Counted from the first letter of the stretch, positions 33,730-44,864 are shown. The stretch is 64,000 nucleotides of DNA from Acidimicrobiales bacterium (GCA_041394245.1 JAWKIR010000002.1:372001-436000), one strand, 5' to 3'. Program-made: numbers and translations. The notes: generated by a model from the sequence alone, not told the origin.

Positions 33730-34689
33730 CTAGTTGCGACGGGACTCGGCGAGCTCGCGGTTGGCCTCGAACCATTCGATCGTCGCCGCGAGGCCCTCCC
33801 GGAAGTCGGTCTCGGCGACGAAGCCGAACAGCTCCCGTGCGCGCGTCGCGTCGACACAGCGACGCGGTTGACCGTCGGGCTTGGACCCGTCCCAGCGGAT
33901 GCGGCCCTGGAAGCCGGTGAGTTCGGCCACGATCTCGACGAGCTCCTTGATCAGGAGTTCGCGATCGGCCCCGAGGTTGACGGGCTCGGCGCCGTCGTAG
34001 AGCTCGGCGGCCTTCACGATGCCGTCGGCTGCATCGTCGACATAGAGGAACTCGCGCGATGCCGACCCGGTGCCCCACACCTCGATCTCCTCGGCGCCCT
34101 CCTCGCGGGCGAGCACGCACTTGCGGATCAGTGCGGGAATGACGTGGGAGACGTCGGGATGGAACTTGTCGCCCGGCCCGTAGAGGTTGGTCGGCATCAG
34201 GTAGATGCCGCACTGGTCGTATTGCTGACGGTTGGCCTGGAGATGGGTGAGTTGGGCGAGCTTCGCGATGCCGTAGGGCGCGTTGGTCTCCTCGGGGTAT
34301 CCCGTCCACAGCGAGCTCTCGTGGAAGGGCACGGGCGTGTGCTTCGGGTAGGAGCAGATGGTTCCCACCACCACGGTCTTCGCCACACCGGCCACGCGGG
34401 CAGCCTCGATCACGTTGGTGCCGAGCAGGAGATTGTCGAGATAGAGCGTCGCCGGGTTCGCCATGTTGGCGCCGATGCCGCCGACGCGGGCAGCCAGATG
34501 GATCACGCAGTCGGGGCGGGTCGCAGCCACCGCGGCGTCGGCCGCGGCGCGGTCGGTGAAGTCGACATCGGTGCTGCTCGGGGTGTGGATGTCGGTCACG
34601 CCGCGGGCTCGAAGCGCTGCCTGGACCGCCTGGCCGAGAAATCCGGTGCCGCCGGTGATGAGGATTCGCTGTTGTTCGAACGCAGCCAT
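33730..34689 (-). CDS. fcl: GDP-L-fucose synthase
   Basis: A 319-residue epimerase/reductase that turns GDP-4-keto-6-deoxymannose (the Gmd product) into GDP-L-fucose with NADPH. RILITGGTGFLGQAVQAALRARG is the NADP site; HLAARVGGIGANMANPATLYLDN and CSYPKHTPVPFHESSLWTG are specific to the WcaG/Fcl family; the catalytic YxxxK is YGIAK (near residue 140) and MPTNLYGPGDKFHPDVSHVIPAL is also typical. The partner Gmd is encoded at 42811. TACGCT lies 6 bases before the ATG, so the message is probably leaderless. It is an independent minus-strand unit between two plus-strand operons. Confidence 0.5.
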   Translation of the reverse strand: MAAFEQQRILITGGTGFLGQAVQAALRARGVTDIHTPSSTDVDFTDRAAADAAVAATRPDCVIHLAARVGGIGANMANPATLYLDNLLLGTNVIEAARVAGVAKTVVVGTICSYPKHTPVPFHESSLWTGYPEETNAPYGIAKLAQLTHLQANRQQYDQCGIYLMPTNLYGPGDKFHPDVSHVIPALIRKCVLAREEGAEEIEVWGTGSASREFLYVDDAADGIVKAAELYDGAEPVNLGADRELLIKELVEIVAELTGFQGRIRWDGSKPDGQPRRCVDATRARELFGFVAETDFREGLAATIEWFEANRELAESRRN

Positions 34690-34695
34690 CCCGGA

Positions 34696-34701
34696 AGCGT
34701 A
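34696..34701 (-). promoter_or_regulatory. Putative -10 box (TACGCT) for fcl
   Basis: TACGCT on the minus strand ends 6 bases before the fcl ATG. The divergent GT4 gene 65 bases away has only a weaker CAGACT at the matching place. Confidence 0.4.
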
Positions 34702-34754
34702 CTTGCGTGTGGCGCGCCACGAACGGTCGTCGCCGTGACAGACTCCCGGCCGTG

Positions 34755-35843
34755 ATGCCTCGTGTCGCCGCCGTCGTCGAACAGTGCTGGCATCGGGTGC
34801 CGGGCGGGACGGCGACGTCGACGGTGCGCACGCTCGACGCGATCGCTCGTCGCGGGAACTGGGACGTCGTCGGGGTCGCCGCCCACCATCGCGAGTCGCC
34901 GTCGACCCTCGCGACGCCGACCATCCCGGTCGTGCAGCTTCCCCTCGGGCGTCGCGTCCTGTACGAGTCGTGGCATCGGTTCCGTCGTCCGGCCCTCGGA
35001 CGGTGGGTCGGGCCGGTCGACGTGGTCCACGCCACCGGCGGCGTCGTCCCCCCGCCGGGGCGCGCCGCGCTGGCGGTGACGGTCCACGACCTCGCCTTCC
35101 TGCACCGGCCGGAGCACTTCACCCGCCACGGTGTGTCCTTCATGACCCGCAGCTTCGATCTGGCCCGGGCCACCGCGGGGGTGATCATGGTGCCATCGCA
35201 GGTCACGGCGGACGACTGCGCCGCGCACGGGGTCGCCCCGGACCGGATCGTCGTCGTGCCGTGGGGTGTCGCCCCGGCGGAGGTGACCGACCCGGACCGC
35301 GAGCGCGTGCGTCGCACCTACGGCCTGCCGGACACCTTCGTGCTCTGGGTGGGAAGTGCGGAGCCTCGCAAGAACCTGCCGGCGCTGGTGGAGGCGGTCC
35401 GCCGTGTCGACGGCGAGGTGCCGCTCGTGCTCGCGGGTCCTGCCGGATGGGGGATCGACGTCGAAGAGATCGTCGCTCCCACCCATGTCCGCCACATCGG
35501 GCAGGTGCCCGCCGACGATCTGGCGGTGCTGTTCGACCTCGCCTCGGTGTTCGCGCTCCCGAGCCTGCTCGAGGGGTTCGGGATGCCGGTGCTCGAGGCC
35601 ATGGCGCAGGGGACGGCGGTGGTGACGAGCGCCGGTACCTCGACCGAGGAGATCGTCGGCGATGCCGGAGTGGTCGTCGACCCGACCGACGTCGACGCGT
35701 TGGCTGCGGCCATCGGGGATCTGCTCGGCGACGACCGACGCCGCGCACAGGTCGCGCAGGCCGGCCGACGGCGTGCCGAGTCGATGACGTGGGACAGGAC
35801 CGCCGAGCGCACCGAGGCCGCCTACGAGCGGGCGCGGGGATGA
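34755..35843 (+). CDS. Glycosyltransferase family 4
   Basis: A 362-residue GT-B enzyme. VEQCWHRVPGGTATSTVRTLDA begins the acceptor domain, VHATGGVVPPPG and VTVHDLAFLHRPEHFTRHG follow, and the donor domain has FVLWVGSAEPRKNLPALVEAV, VRHIGQVPADDLAVLFDLASVF and SLLEGFGMPVLEAMAQGTAVV (EX7E). This resembles the MtfB/WbaZ mannosyltransferase-like subgroup. A GTG at 34752 precedes the ATG chosen. Its stop overlaps the ATG of another GT4 gene, so two consecutive sugars of the same chain are probably added by this pair. It is divergent from fcl. Confidence 0.5.
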   Translation: MPRVAAVVEQCWHRVPGGTATSTVRTLDAIARRGNWDVVGVAAHHRESPSTLATPTIPVVQLPLGRRVLYESWHRFRRPALGRWVGPVDVVHATGGVVPPPGRAALAVTVHDLAFLHRPEHFTRHGVSFMTRSFDLARATAGVIMVPSQVTADDCAAHGVAPDRIVVVPWGVAPAEVTDPDRERVRRTYGLPDTFVLWVGSAEPRKNLPALVEAVRRVDGEVPLVLAGPAGWGIDVEEIVAPTHVRHIGQVPADDLAVLFDLASVFALPSLLEGFGMPVLEAMAQGTAVVTSAGTSTEEIVGDAGVVVDPTDVDALAAAIGDLLGDDRRRAQVAQAGRRRAESMTWDRTAERTEAAYERARG

Positions 35844-36940
35844 TCCGGGTCGCGGCGAATCTCGCCTGGCTGGTGCCCGGTCGGGTCGGGGGAAGTGAGG
35901 AATACACGATTCGGCTGCTGTCGGCGGTCATCGCCGCCGCGCCGGCCGACATCGACCTGCGCGTGATCGGGGCGCCGGCACTCTTCGCCGCCCACCCGGG
36001 GTTGCGGGCCGCCGAGTGCGTGACGTTGCGCGGCCCACAGACGATGCGACCCTGGCGGATCGCGTCGGAATCGACCATCGTCCACCGGGCCACCCGTGAC
36101 GCCGACGTCGTCCATCACTTCGGCGGACGGGTACCGGCGCGGAACCACGGCAACGACATCGTCACCATCCACGACCTCCAGCCGCTCCAGATGCCGGAGA
36201 ACTTCTCCGCCGTCAAGCGGCACTACCTCGGTTTCGTGCTTCCCCGGTCGGTGCGGGCGGCCCGCATGGTGCTGACGCCGTCGGAGTGGGTCGCGTCGAC
36301 CGTGGTCGAACTGCTCGGCGCCGACCCGGCGGATGTACGGCCCGTGTCGTCGACATGGGACGCCGCCGACCACATCGAGGCGAACGCCGCGGAGGTCGAC
36401 GGGCTCGGCGACGGTGCGGTCGTGCTCTATCCGGCCGTGACCCACCCGCACAAGCGTCACGAACTCCTGCTCGCAGCCATGGAGCGGCTCGCTGGGCTCG
36501 ACGACGACGTCACGCTGGTGCTGACCGGGGGTACCGGGCGGGCGGAGGCGGCCGTGCAGGCTGCGATCGAGCGGTCGCCGGTTCGGGTGGTTCGGCCCGG
36601 GCGCGTGTCGGCGGCACGTCTGCGGGGCCTCTATCGCCAGGCCGACGTCCTCGCCTTTCCGTCCGCCTACGAAGGATTCGGCTTGCCGGTGTTGGAGGCG
36701 ATGCGGGCCGGCGTTCCGGTGGTGGCGTCCAACGCCACCGCACTGCCCGAGGTGATCGGCGACACGGGCCTGCTGGTCGACGGGGCGGACCCGGACCGTT
36801 GGGCCGAGGCGATCGTCGCCTCGTTGCACGGGGGCGCCGATGTCGAGGCCCGGGTGGCGCGGGCCCGAGCCCGCGCCGAGCACTGGAGCCCGAAGGCGGC
36901 CGCCGAGCGGTTGATCGACGCGTGGCGAGCGGTGAGCTGA
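35840..36940 (+). CDS. Glycosyltransferase family 4
   Basis: A 366-residue GT-B enzyme coupled by an ATGA overlap to the previous GT4. RVAANLAWLVPGRVGGSEEYTIRLL carries the glycine-rich acceptor loop; VHHFGGRVPARNHGNDIVTIHDLQPLQ is typical of the subgroup; the donor half has VVLYPAVTHPHKRHELLLAAM, then LRGLYRQADVLAFPSAYEGFGLPVLEAM with the EX7E glutamates. It differs clearly in sequence from the upstream gene, so the pair is not a recent duplication, in contrast to the genes at 12261 and 13380. It likely works on the same glycan as its neighbours; sugar unknown. Confidence 0.5.
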   Translation: MIRVAANLAWLVPGRVGGSEEYTIRLLSAVIAAAPADIDLRVIGAPALFAAHPGLRAAECVTLRGPQTMRPWRIASESTIVHRATRDADVVHHFGGRVPARNHGNDIVTIHDLQPLQMPENFSAVKRHYLGFVLPRSVRAARMVLTPSEWVASTVVELLGADPADVRPVSSTWDAADHIEANAAEVDGLGDGAVVLYPAVTHPHKRHELLLAAMERLAGLDDDVTLVLTGGTGRAEAAVQAAIERSPVRVVRPGRVSAARLRGLYRQADVLAFPSAYEGFGLPVLEAMRAGVPVVASNATALPEVIGDTGLLVDGADPDRWAEAIVASLHGGADVEARVARARARAEHWSPKAAAERLIDAWRAVS

Positions 36941-36983
36941 CGGTCGTCGACTCGCCCCCGCTCGTTGTGCGAGGCTGCCGCCC

Positions 36984-38210
36984 GTGCGAATCCTGGTGAT
37001 CTGCCCCCACTTCGAGCCCGACGTGGCTCCGACGGGCGTGGTCATCAGCGAGATCGCCCACCGTCTGGCCGATGCCGGCCACGAGCTCGAGATCGTGACG
37101 TCGCTTCCCTGGTACACGTCACACGCCATCGAGCCGGGATGGGCGGGTCGCCTCGTACGCCGCGAGACCACACCGTGGGGTCGCATCACCCGCGTCCATC
37201 CGTTCCCCACCGACAAGCGCAACATCCCGGCCCGGGCCGCCGGATTCGCCGGGTTCACGGTGCTGGCGGGCATCTTCTCGCTGTTCCAACGCCGCCGACC
37301 CGATGTCGTGCTGGCCATGTCGCCGCCGTTGACACTCGGACTCGCCGGGTGGGTGGCGGCCCGGGCGCGACGGGCGCCGTTCGTCTTCAACATCCAGGAC
37401 GTGTTCCCCGATGTCGCCGTCGAGGTCGGGGCGATCTCGAGCCCGAGGGTGATCCGAGTGTTGCGCTGGCTCGAACGGTTCATCTATCGGCGGGCCGACG
37501 CGGTCACCGTCCTGTCGGATGACCTGCGCGACAACGTCGAGGAGAAGCTCGCCGGAAGAGGTGGCACCGAGGTGCGGGTCATCCCGAACTTCGTCGACAC
37601 GGCCCGGATCGTGCCGGGTCCGCGGGCCAACGGGTATCGCGACGAGTTCGGTCTCGGTGATCGCACGGTCGTCATGTACGCGGGCAATCTCGGATTCAGC
37701 CAGCCCCTCGGTCTCATGATCGACGCGGCGCGCGCCCTGCGGCACCGTGACGACCTCCTGTTCGTGATCAACGGGGGCGGTTCGACGCGTCCCGGGCTCG
37801 AGGAGGACGCGGCCGACCTCGACAACGTCCGGTTCGTCGATCTCCAGCCTGTCGAGCGACTCCCCGAGGTGCTGGCCGCCGGTGACATCCACGTGATCGC
37901 CTTGCGGCGCGGTCTCGGTCGCTCGTCGGTCCCCTCGAAGCTGTACTCGATCCTGGCGGCCGCACGCCCGGTGCTCGCTGCGGTCGACGACGGCACCGAG
38001 GTCGTGCGCGTCGTCCGGTCGATCGACGCCGGGGTGGCCGTGGAGCCCGAGGACCCCGCCGCGTTCGCGGCCGCCGTCGAGATGCTCGCCGCCGCCGATC
38101 GCGTGGGAATGGGGGAGCGGGGTCGGGCCTTCGTCGAGGAGTGGGTTTCGCCGGCCGGTGTCGCCGCCGCCTACGTCGAACTGTTCGACGACCTCCGCCA
38201 CGGCCGCTGA
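36984..38210 (+). CDS. WbuB-like glycosyltransferase family 4
   Basis: A 408-residue GT4 enzyme of the WbuB subgroup, which transfers amino-sugars or deoxy-sugars during O-antigen synthesis. RILVICPHFEPDVAPTGVVISEIAHRLADAGHE starts the acceptor half; VVLAMSPPLTLGLAGWVAARARR and FNIQDVFPDVAVEVG are characteristic of this subgroup; the donor half has VMYAGNLGFSQPLGLMIDAARAL and then a divergent EX7E region (SVPSKLYSILAAARPVLAAVDDG), also usual in WbuB proteins. A GTG start is preceded by GAGGCT at spacing 7, a one-base variant of the leaderless box. The 43-base gap to the preceding GT4 gene suggests possible separate expression. Substrate not proven. Confidence 0.5.
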   Translation: MRILVICPHFEPDVAPTGVVISEIAHRLADAGHELEIVTSLPWYTSHAIEPGWAGRLVRRETTPWGRITRVHPFPTDKRNIPARAAGFAGFTVLAGIFSLFQRRRPDVVLAMSPPLTLGLAGWVAARARRAPFVFNIQDVFPDVAVEVGAISSPRVIRVLRWLERFIYRRADAVTVLSDDLRDNVEEKLAGRGGTEVRVIPNFVDTARIVPGPRANGYRDEFGLGDRTVVMYAGNLGFSQPLGLMIDAARALRHRDDLLFVINGGGSTRPGLEEDAADLDNVRFVDLQPVERLPEVLAAGDIHVIALRRGLGRSSVPSKLYSILAAARPVLAAVDDGTEVVRVVRSIDAGVAVEPEDPAAFAAAVEMLAAADRVGMGERGRAFVEEWVSPAGVAAAYVELFDDLRHGR

Positions 38211-38253
38211 ACGAATCCCACAGGGTGCGCGCAGTAGTGGTCGGCCCGACCGC

Positions 38254-38259
38254 TAGCGT
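38254..38259 (+). promoter_or_regulatory. Putative -10 box (TAGCGT) for the His-rich membrane protein gene
   Basis: TAGCGT ends 8 bases before the GTG at 38268 and matches the plus-strand box at 8578. There is no Shine-Dalgarno. Confidence 0.45.
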
Positions 38260-38267
38260 GGTCGCTC

Positions 38268-39083
38268 GTGGGTAAGGCAAGTTCTTCCAAGAAGGTCCAA
38301 CGAGCAGCGCGAGCGGCTGCCTCTTCGCGCGGTGTCGGCGAGAAGCGTGAGCGCGGGTTCCCGCTGCTGGTGCTGGCCGTCGTCGTCCTCGGCATCGGTC
38401 TCGTTCTCGCCGCTCGGTCGTCTCGTGAGGAGCAGGTCGCCCCGTTCCGCAGTGATCACTGGCATTCGGCCTACGAGGTCTACGACTGCGGCACGGTGCG
38501 CAGCGCCATCCAGACCCAGACCGACCCCGACGGCATCCACACCCATGCCGACGGCCTCATCCACATCCATCCGTTCAACAGCAGTGCGACCGGAACCGAT
38601 GCACGCCTCGGCGTCTATTTCGACTCCTCCGGTCTCGTGGTCACCGAGGACGTGATCGACGCCACGGGCTCGTTCGATGCCGACTTCGTGCCGATCGACA
38701 ACTCGACCGGCTGTGACGGTGCCGACAGCGAGATCGTGGTCACCCGGTGGACGGTCGACGGTCCCGACGGTGTGGAGATGGAGACGACCTACCGCTCCGA
38801 CTTCGCCGACATCCGATTCCTGGGCGAACGCGAAGCGTTCACCATCGCGAAGGTCCCCGTGGGCGAGGATGCCCCGGCACCGTCGGCGGAAGTGCTCGCC
38901 CAGCTCGACCTGAGCACCGGCACGACCAACCTGGAGAGTGAAGACCTCGGCCTGCCCGACCCCGAGGTCGACGCGACCGACGACTCGACGACCACCACCA
39001 CCACGACGACCACCGAGGCTCCCGCCGACGATGCCGAGGCCACCGACAGTGGCGACACGGGCTCTTCGTCGAACAGCGAGTGA
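38268..39083 (+). CDS. Membrane-anchored His-rich protein of unknown function
   Basis: A 271-residue protein not assigned to a named family. A basic, Ala/Ser-rich cytoplasmic start (about 1-30) is followed by one membrane segment (FPLLVLAVVVLGIGLVLAA, about 31-49), then an outer domain with closely spaced histidines: DHWHSAYEVYDCG near residue 63 and GIHTHADGLIHIHPF near residue 88. This could bind a metal. A second Cys is found near residue 148. The C-terminus is acidic with nine consecutive Thr, a wall-spanning type of tail like that of the LCP protein. It stands between a GT4 gene and the GDP-mannose pyrophosphorylase gene with its own TANNNT box. Surface location is inferred from layout. 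Confidence 0.5.
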   Translation: MGKASSSKKVQRAARAAASSRGVGEKRERGFPLLVLAVVVLGIGLVLAARSSREEQVAPFRSDHWHSAYEVYDCGTVRSAIQTQTDPDGIHTHADGLIHIHPFNSSATGTDARLGVYFDSSGLVVTEDVIDATGSFDADFVPIDNSTGCDGADSEIVVTRWTVDGPDGVEMETTYRSDFADIRFLGEREAFTIAKVPVGEDAPAPSAEVLAQLDLSTGTTNLESEDLGLPDPEVDATDDSTTTTTTTTTEAPADDAEATDSGDTGSSSNSE

Positions 39084-39134
39084 TCGGCGTCTCGCCCCGG
39101 AAGTGAGGCGGCGAACGACCGTGGAGGAGCGGTG

Positions 39135-40139
39135 ATGAAGGCAGTCGTACTCGTCGGTGGTTTCGGCACCCGCCTGCGCCCACTCACCCTCACCACACCC
39201 AAGCAGATGCTGCCGGTCATCGACCGGCCGATGCTCGAGCACGTGATCCGAGGCCTGGGTCGCCACGGCGTCGACGAGGTCACGCTGTCGCTCGGGTACA
39301 AAGAAGACGTGTTCCGCGAGGCGTATCCCGACGCGACGTGCGCTGGCGTCGCCGTGCGCTACGCCGTCGAGCCGGAACCGCTCGACACAGCCGGTGCCGT
39401 GCGGTTCGCGGCGCAGGCAGCCAGGATCGACGAGACGTTCATCGTCGTCAACGGCGACGTCTTCACCGACCTCGATGTCGGCGCGCTGTGGGCCCGTCAT
39501 CACGAGGTCGGCGCGGAGGGCACCATCGCCCTGACCCCGGTCGACGATCCGTCGCGCTATGGCGTGGTGCCGACCGACGACGCGGGCCGGGTTCTCGGCT
39601 TCGTCGAGAAGCCGCCTCCCGGTGAGGCGCCGACCAATTGGATCAACGCGGGGACCTATGTGCTCGAGCCGAGTGTGCTCGAACGGATCGCCCCCGACCG
39701 CCGGGTGTCGATCGAACGCGAGACCTTCCCGGCCATCGTCGCCGACGGCGGCCTCTGGGCGGTGCAGTCCGAGGCCTACTGGGTCGACGCGGGCACACCG
39801 CTGACCTACCTGCAGGTCCAGATGGACCTCCTCGACGGGGTGCGCGGCGAGAAGGTCCGCGGGGTCGCGGCCGGTGCGTCCGTGGCGGCCGGGGCGACGG
39901 TCGAGCACTCGGTGGTCATGGACGGCGCATCGATCGCCGACGGCGCCGTCGTGCGCAACGCGGTGGTGTCGACCGGTGCCGCGGTCGGCGCCGACGCCGT
40001 GATCGACGGATCGATCATCGGTCCCCGGGCGGTGGTGGGCGAGCGGGCGGAGATCACCGGCCTGTCGATGATCGGCGCCGACGTCACCGTCGATGCCGGT
40101 GCCACCCTCACCGGCGCAAGGGTGCCGGAGAGCGACTGA
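39135..40139 (+). CDS. manC: Mannose-1-phosphate guanylyltransferase-type nucleotidyltransferase
   Basis: A 334-residue enzyme forming GDP-mannose from mannose-1-phosphate and GTP (third step of the pathway). The N-terminal signature KAVVLVGGFGTRLRPLTLTTPKQMLPV binds nucleotide; FIVVNGDVFTDLDV holds the metal Asp; NAGTYVLEPSVLE and the following FVEKP motif fit; the last 100 residues form left-handed beta-helix hexapeptide repeats (GASVAAGATVEHSVVMDG). Mycobacterial Rv3264c has the same two-domain layout. A glucose-1-phosphate nucleotidyltransferase role cannot be excluded by sequence alone, but the nearby ManA and ManB homologues favour mannose. GGAGG at 39123-39127 sets the ATG at 39135 rather than the GTG 3 bases earlier. 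The stop shares one base with galE. Confidence 0.5.
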   Translation: MKAVVLVGGFGTRLRPLTLTTPKQMLPVIDRPMLEHVIRGLGRHGVDEVTLSLGYKEDVFREAYPDATCAGVAVRYAVEPEPLDTAGAVRFAAQAARIDETFIVVNGDVFTDLDVGALWARHHEVGAEGTIALTPVDDPSRYGVVPTDDAGRVLGFVEKPPPGEAPTNWINAGTYVLEPSVLERIAPDRRVSIERETFPAIVADGGLWAVQSEAYWVDAGTPLTYLQVQMDLLDGVRGEKVRGVAAGASVAAGATVEHSVVMDGASIADGAVVRNAVVSTGAAVGADAVIDGSIIGPRAVVGERAEITGLSMIGADVTVDAGATLTGARVPESD

Positions 40140-41149
40140 TGGCCACTCTCGTCACGGGCGGGGCCGGCTACATCGGATCGCATACCGCCGTCGCGCTCCA
40201 CGAGGCGGGCCGCGATGTCGTCGTGATCGACAACCTCTCGCACGCCTCTGTCAAGGCCATCGATGCGGTGCGGTCCCTCACCACACCGGACCTCGTGTTC
40301 GTCGAGGGTGATCTCCTCGACACCGAGACCCTCGACCGGGTCTTCTCGACCCACGACATCGACGAGGTCGTGCACTTCGCCGCGTACAAGGCGGTGGGGG
40401 AGTCGGTGGAGAAGCCCCTCGACTACTACCGCAACAATCTGGGCTCGACGATCAACCTCGCCGATGCGATGGCGGCACACGGAGTCGGCCGCCTGGTGTT
40501 CTCCTCGTCGTGCACCGTCTACGGACAGCCGGAGGAGAATCCCGTCACCGAGGCGGCCCCGACGGGTGCGGAGAGCCCCTACGGCTGGACCAAGTACATG
40601 AGCGAGCAGATTCTCGCCGACGCGGCCCGTGCGCTGCCGATCGATGTGGTGCTCCTGCGCTATTTCAACCCGGTCGGCGCCCATCCGAGCGGTTCGATCG
40701 GCGAGGACCCCACGGGGATTCCCAACAATCTGGTGCCGTTCGTGATGCAGGTCGCCGTCGGACGTCTCGACAAGGTGCGGGTGTTCGGCGCCGACTATCC
40801 CACCCGCGACGGCTCGGGCGTGCGCGACTACATCCACGTGATGGATCTGGCCGAGGCCCACGTCGCCGCGCTCGATGCGCTCGCCGGTGGGCTCCGCGGG
40901 GCAACGCCGGTCAACATCGGCACGGGTGTCGGCAACAGTGTGCTCGAAGTGATCGAAGCGGCGGGAGCAGCGGTGGGTACGCCGATCCCCTACGAGATCG
41001 TCGAGCGGCGCCCGGGCGACATCGCCGAGACCTGGGCCGCGACCGAGCGAGCCGCCGAACTCCTCGGATGGCGGGCGACGCGCGGCCTCGACGAGATGTT
41101 GCGCGATCACTGGCGATGGCAGTCCAACAATCCGAACGGCTACGTCTAG
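40139..41149 (+). CDS. galE: UDP-glucose 4-epimerase
   Basis: A 336-residue NAD-dependent epimerase that interconverts UDP-glucose and UDP-galactose. TLVTGGAGYIGSHTAVALHEAGRDVVVIDN is the NAD motif, FAAYKAVGESVEKPLDYYRNN and SSSCTVYGQPEENPVTE are GalE-specific, and the catalytic pair is S in SSSC plus YGWTK (near residue 150). RYFNPVGAHPSGSIGEDPTGIPNNLVPF is a canonical GalE stretch, confirming this instead of a general epimerase. Its ATG overlaps the manC stop (TGATG), so both sugar-nucleotide enzymes are translated together. UDP-galactose could supply galactan-like polymers. Confidence 0.5.
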   Translation: MATLVTGGAGYIGSHTAVALHEAGRDVVVIDNLSHASVKAIDAVRSLTTPDLVFVEGDLLDTETLDRVFSTHDIDEVVHFAAYKAVGESVEKPLDYYRNNLGSTINLADAMAAHGVGRLVFSSSCTVYGQPEENPVTEAAPTGAESPYGWTKYMSEQILADAARALPIDVVLLRYFNPVGAHPSGSIGEDPTGIPNNLVPFVMQVAVGRLDKVRVFGADYPTRDGSGVRDYIHVMDLAEAHVAALDALAGGLRGATPVNIGTGVGNSVLEVIEAAGAAVGTPIPYEIVERRPGDIAETWAATERAAELLGWRATRGLDEMLRDHWRWQSNNPNGYV

Positions 41150-41180
41150 CCCGACCCGGGCGGCGATCGGAAGGGTGGCG

Positions 41181-41882
41181 CTACCGGAAGAGGTCGTCGG
41201 CCGGATCGCGGACGATCTCGTCGACGACACTTCCGGGCCGGAACCACTCGGGCGGAAGTCCTCGGACGATCGCGACGGCGATGCCCTCCGCCTTGCCCAT
41301 GACGAGATCAGCGGCCGATGCGATCTCGTCGACCACGCCGACCTCGGTGACCATGAGCTCGCGCCCGAGGGCGTCGGTGGTGCCGCGCAGATCGACGATC
41401 GCGCCGATGCCGGCGCAGCCGATCGCCACGTCGGTGACCCCACGGCGCCAGGGGCGACCGAAGGTGTCGCTGACGATGATCGCCACGTCGAGTCCGGCTC
41501 GGGCCTTGAGGCGGTCCTTGATCCCTCGGGCCGAGCGGTCGCTGTCGACGGGCAGGAGCGCCGCCTGACCACGCTCGACGTTGGACAGGTCGATCCCGGC
41601 GTTGGCGCAGACGAAGCCATGGTGGGTCTGGGAGATGATGAGCTCGCCCCGGCGGCGCAGCACGCGTACCGATTCGCGTTCGACGAGAGGCTTGTGCGAC
41701 AGCGGATCGTCGGGGTCGATGTCGACCAGCCGGTTCTCGGCCTTCGAGACGACCTTCTGGGTGATCACCAGGCAGTCGCCGTCGAGCACCTCGGTGTCGG
41801 CCGCGATGATCAGATCGGCGAGGTCGTCGCCGGGGCGCACCTCGCCGATGCCGGTGATCGGGATGATCTCGAGCGATGTCAT
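41181..41882 (-). CDS. cofE: Coenzyme F420-0:L-glutamate ligase
   Basis: A 233-residue enzyme adding gamma-linked glutamates to F420-0 with GTP. The start LEIIPITGIGEVRPGDDLADLI and DGDCLVITQKVVSKAENRL match CofE/FbiB N-terminal domains, as do HHGFVCANAGIDLSNV and VSDTFGRPWRRGVTDVAIG (nucleotide and metal site). In mycobacteria FbiB carries an additional C-terminal FMN domain that reduces dehydro-F420-0; that domain is absent here, so reduction must come from another protein. The ATG overlaps the cofD stop (ATGA). The F420 made here fits the luciferase-like enzyme at 63116. Confidence 0.5.
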   Translation of the reverse strand: MTSLEIIPITGIGEVRPGDDLADLIIAADTEVLDGDCLVITQKVVSKAENRLVDIDPDDPLSHKPLVERESVRVLRRRGELIISQTHHGFVCANAGIDLSNVERGQAALLPVDSDRSARGIKDRLKARAGLDVAIIVSDTFGRPWRRGVTDVAIGCAGIGAIVDLRGTTDALGRELMVTEVGVVDEIASAADLVMGKAEGIAVAIVRGLPPEWFRPGSVVDEIVRDPADDLFR

Positions 41883-42810
41883 GGGGTTGCTCCTGCCTCG
41901 TGGCACGCGCGGGCGAGGGCCGCGGCGACGCCGGGCTCGGACATGATCGTCGGCATGGCGATGGCGCGCATGCCGACGTCTTCGATCTCGTCGACGAGGT
42001 GGGCGTCGACCTCGTCGATCACGAGCGTGGCCGCGAGGTCTCGATAGCGGCGAGCGACGCCTACGACGGTCGCCTCCTCGCCGAGCTCGCGCAGCATCCG
42101 GTCGGCCGGTCCCTTGAGCGCCTTGCCGCCGATGATCGGCGACACCGCGACATTGTGGGATCGGCGGGCCGTGACCGCGTCGGCGACTCCCGGGACGGCG
42201 AGCACCGGACCGATCGAGACGATCGGGTTGCTCGGCGCGATGACCAGCGTCGCCGCGTCGGTGATGGCCCGGAGGGCCTCGGCCGTCGGGACGGCATCGT
42301 CGGCCCCCGCGAACCGCACGGACCGAACCTCGACATCGTGTTGGAGGCGCACGAAGTACTCCTGGAAACCGATCTCCGTGCCATCGGCCAGCGTGACCCG
42401 GGTCTCCATGGGGTCGTCGGTGACGGGCAGCAGACGGCACCGGAGCCCCCATGCCTCGGTGATCTCCCGGGTGACCTCGGTGAGCGACACACCCGCGGCG
42501 AGTCGTCCGGTGCGGTACAGGTGGGTTCCGAGGTCGCGGTCGCCGAGACCGAACCAGTTCGGGCCGCCGTAGCGGCCGAGCTCGGCCATCGCCTGCCACG
42601 ACTCGTCGACGAGGCCCCAGCCCCGTTCCGGATCGATGGCCCCCGCGAGGGTGTAGGTGCAGGTGTCGAGATCGGGCGAGATCCGAAGCCCGTGCATCGT
42701 CACGTCGTCACCGACGTTGACGATCGCAATTACCTCCGACGGCTCGAAGGCCTCCAGCGCACCACGGAGATACCGGGCGGCTCCGACGCCGCCGGCCAGC
42801 ACGGTGTGCA

Positions 42811-42811
<1 letters not shown>
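41879..42811 (-). CDS. cofD: 2-phospho-L-lactate transferase (CofD/FbiA)
   Basis: A 310-residue enzyme transferring a phospholactate or phosphoenolpyruvate-derived group to the deazaflavin Fo, making F420-0 or dehydro-F420-0. The glycine-rich start TVLAGGVGAARYLRGALEAF, then IVNVGDDVTMHGLRISPDLDT and VIAPSNPIVSIGPVLAVPGV, are diagnostic. An ATG at 42811 is used; a GTG three bases earlier overlaps the stop of gmd. It is translated between gmd and cofE with overlaps on both sides, an unexpected mixing of sugar and cofactor genes in one minus-strand run. The fbiA-fbiB pair is also near the mannose genes in Mycobacterium. Confidence 0.5.
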
Positions 42812-44786
<1,975 letters not shown>

Positions 44787-44864
44787 CTCAGGCGGCGCCA
44801 ATGGAAGAGGGAAGGGCGCGAGTCGCCAGGCAGCCGGGCATCGGCGATGACTCTACGGCTGGGT

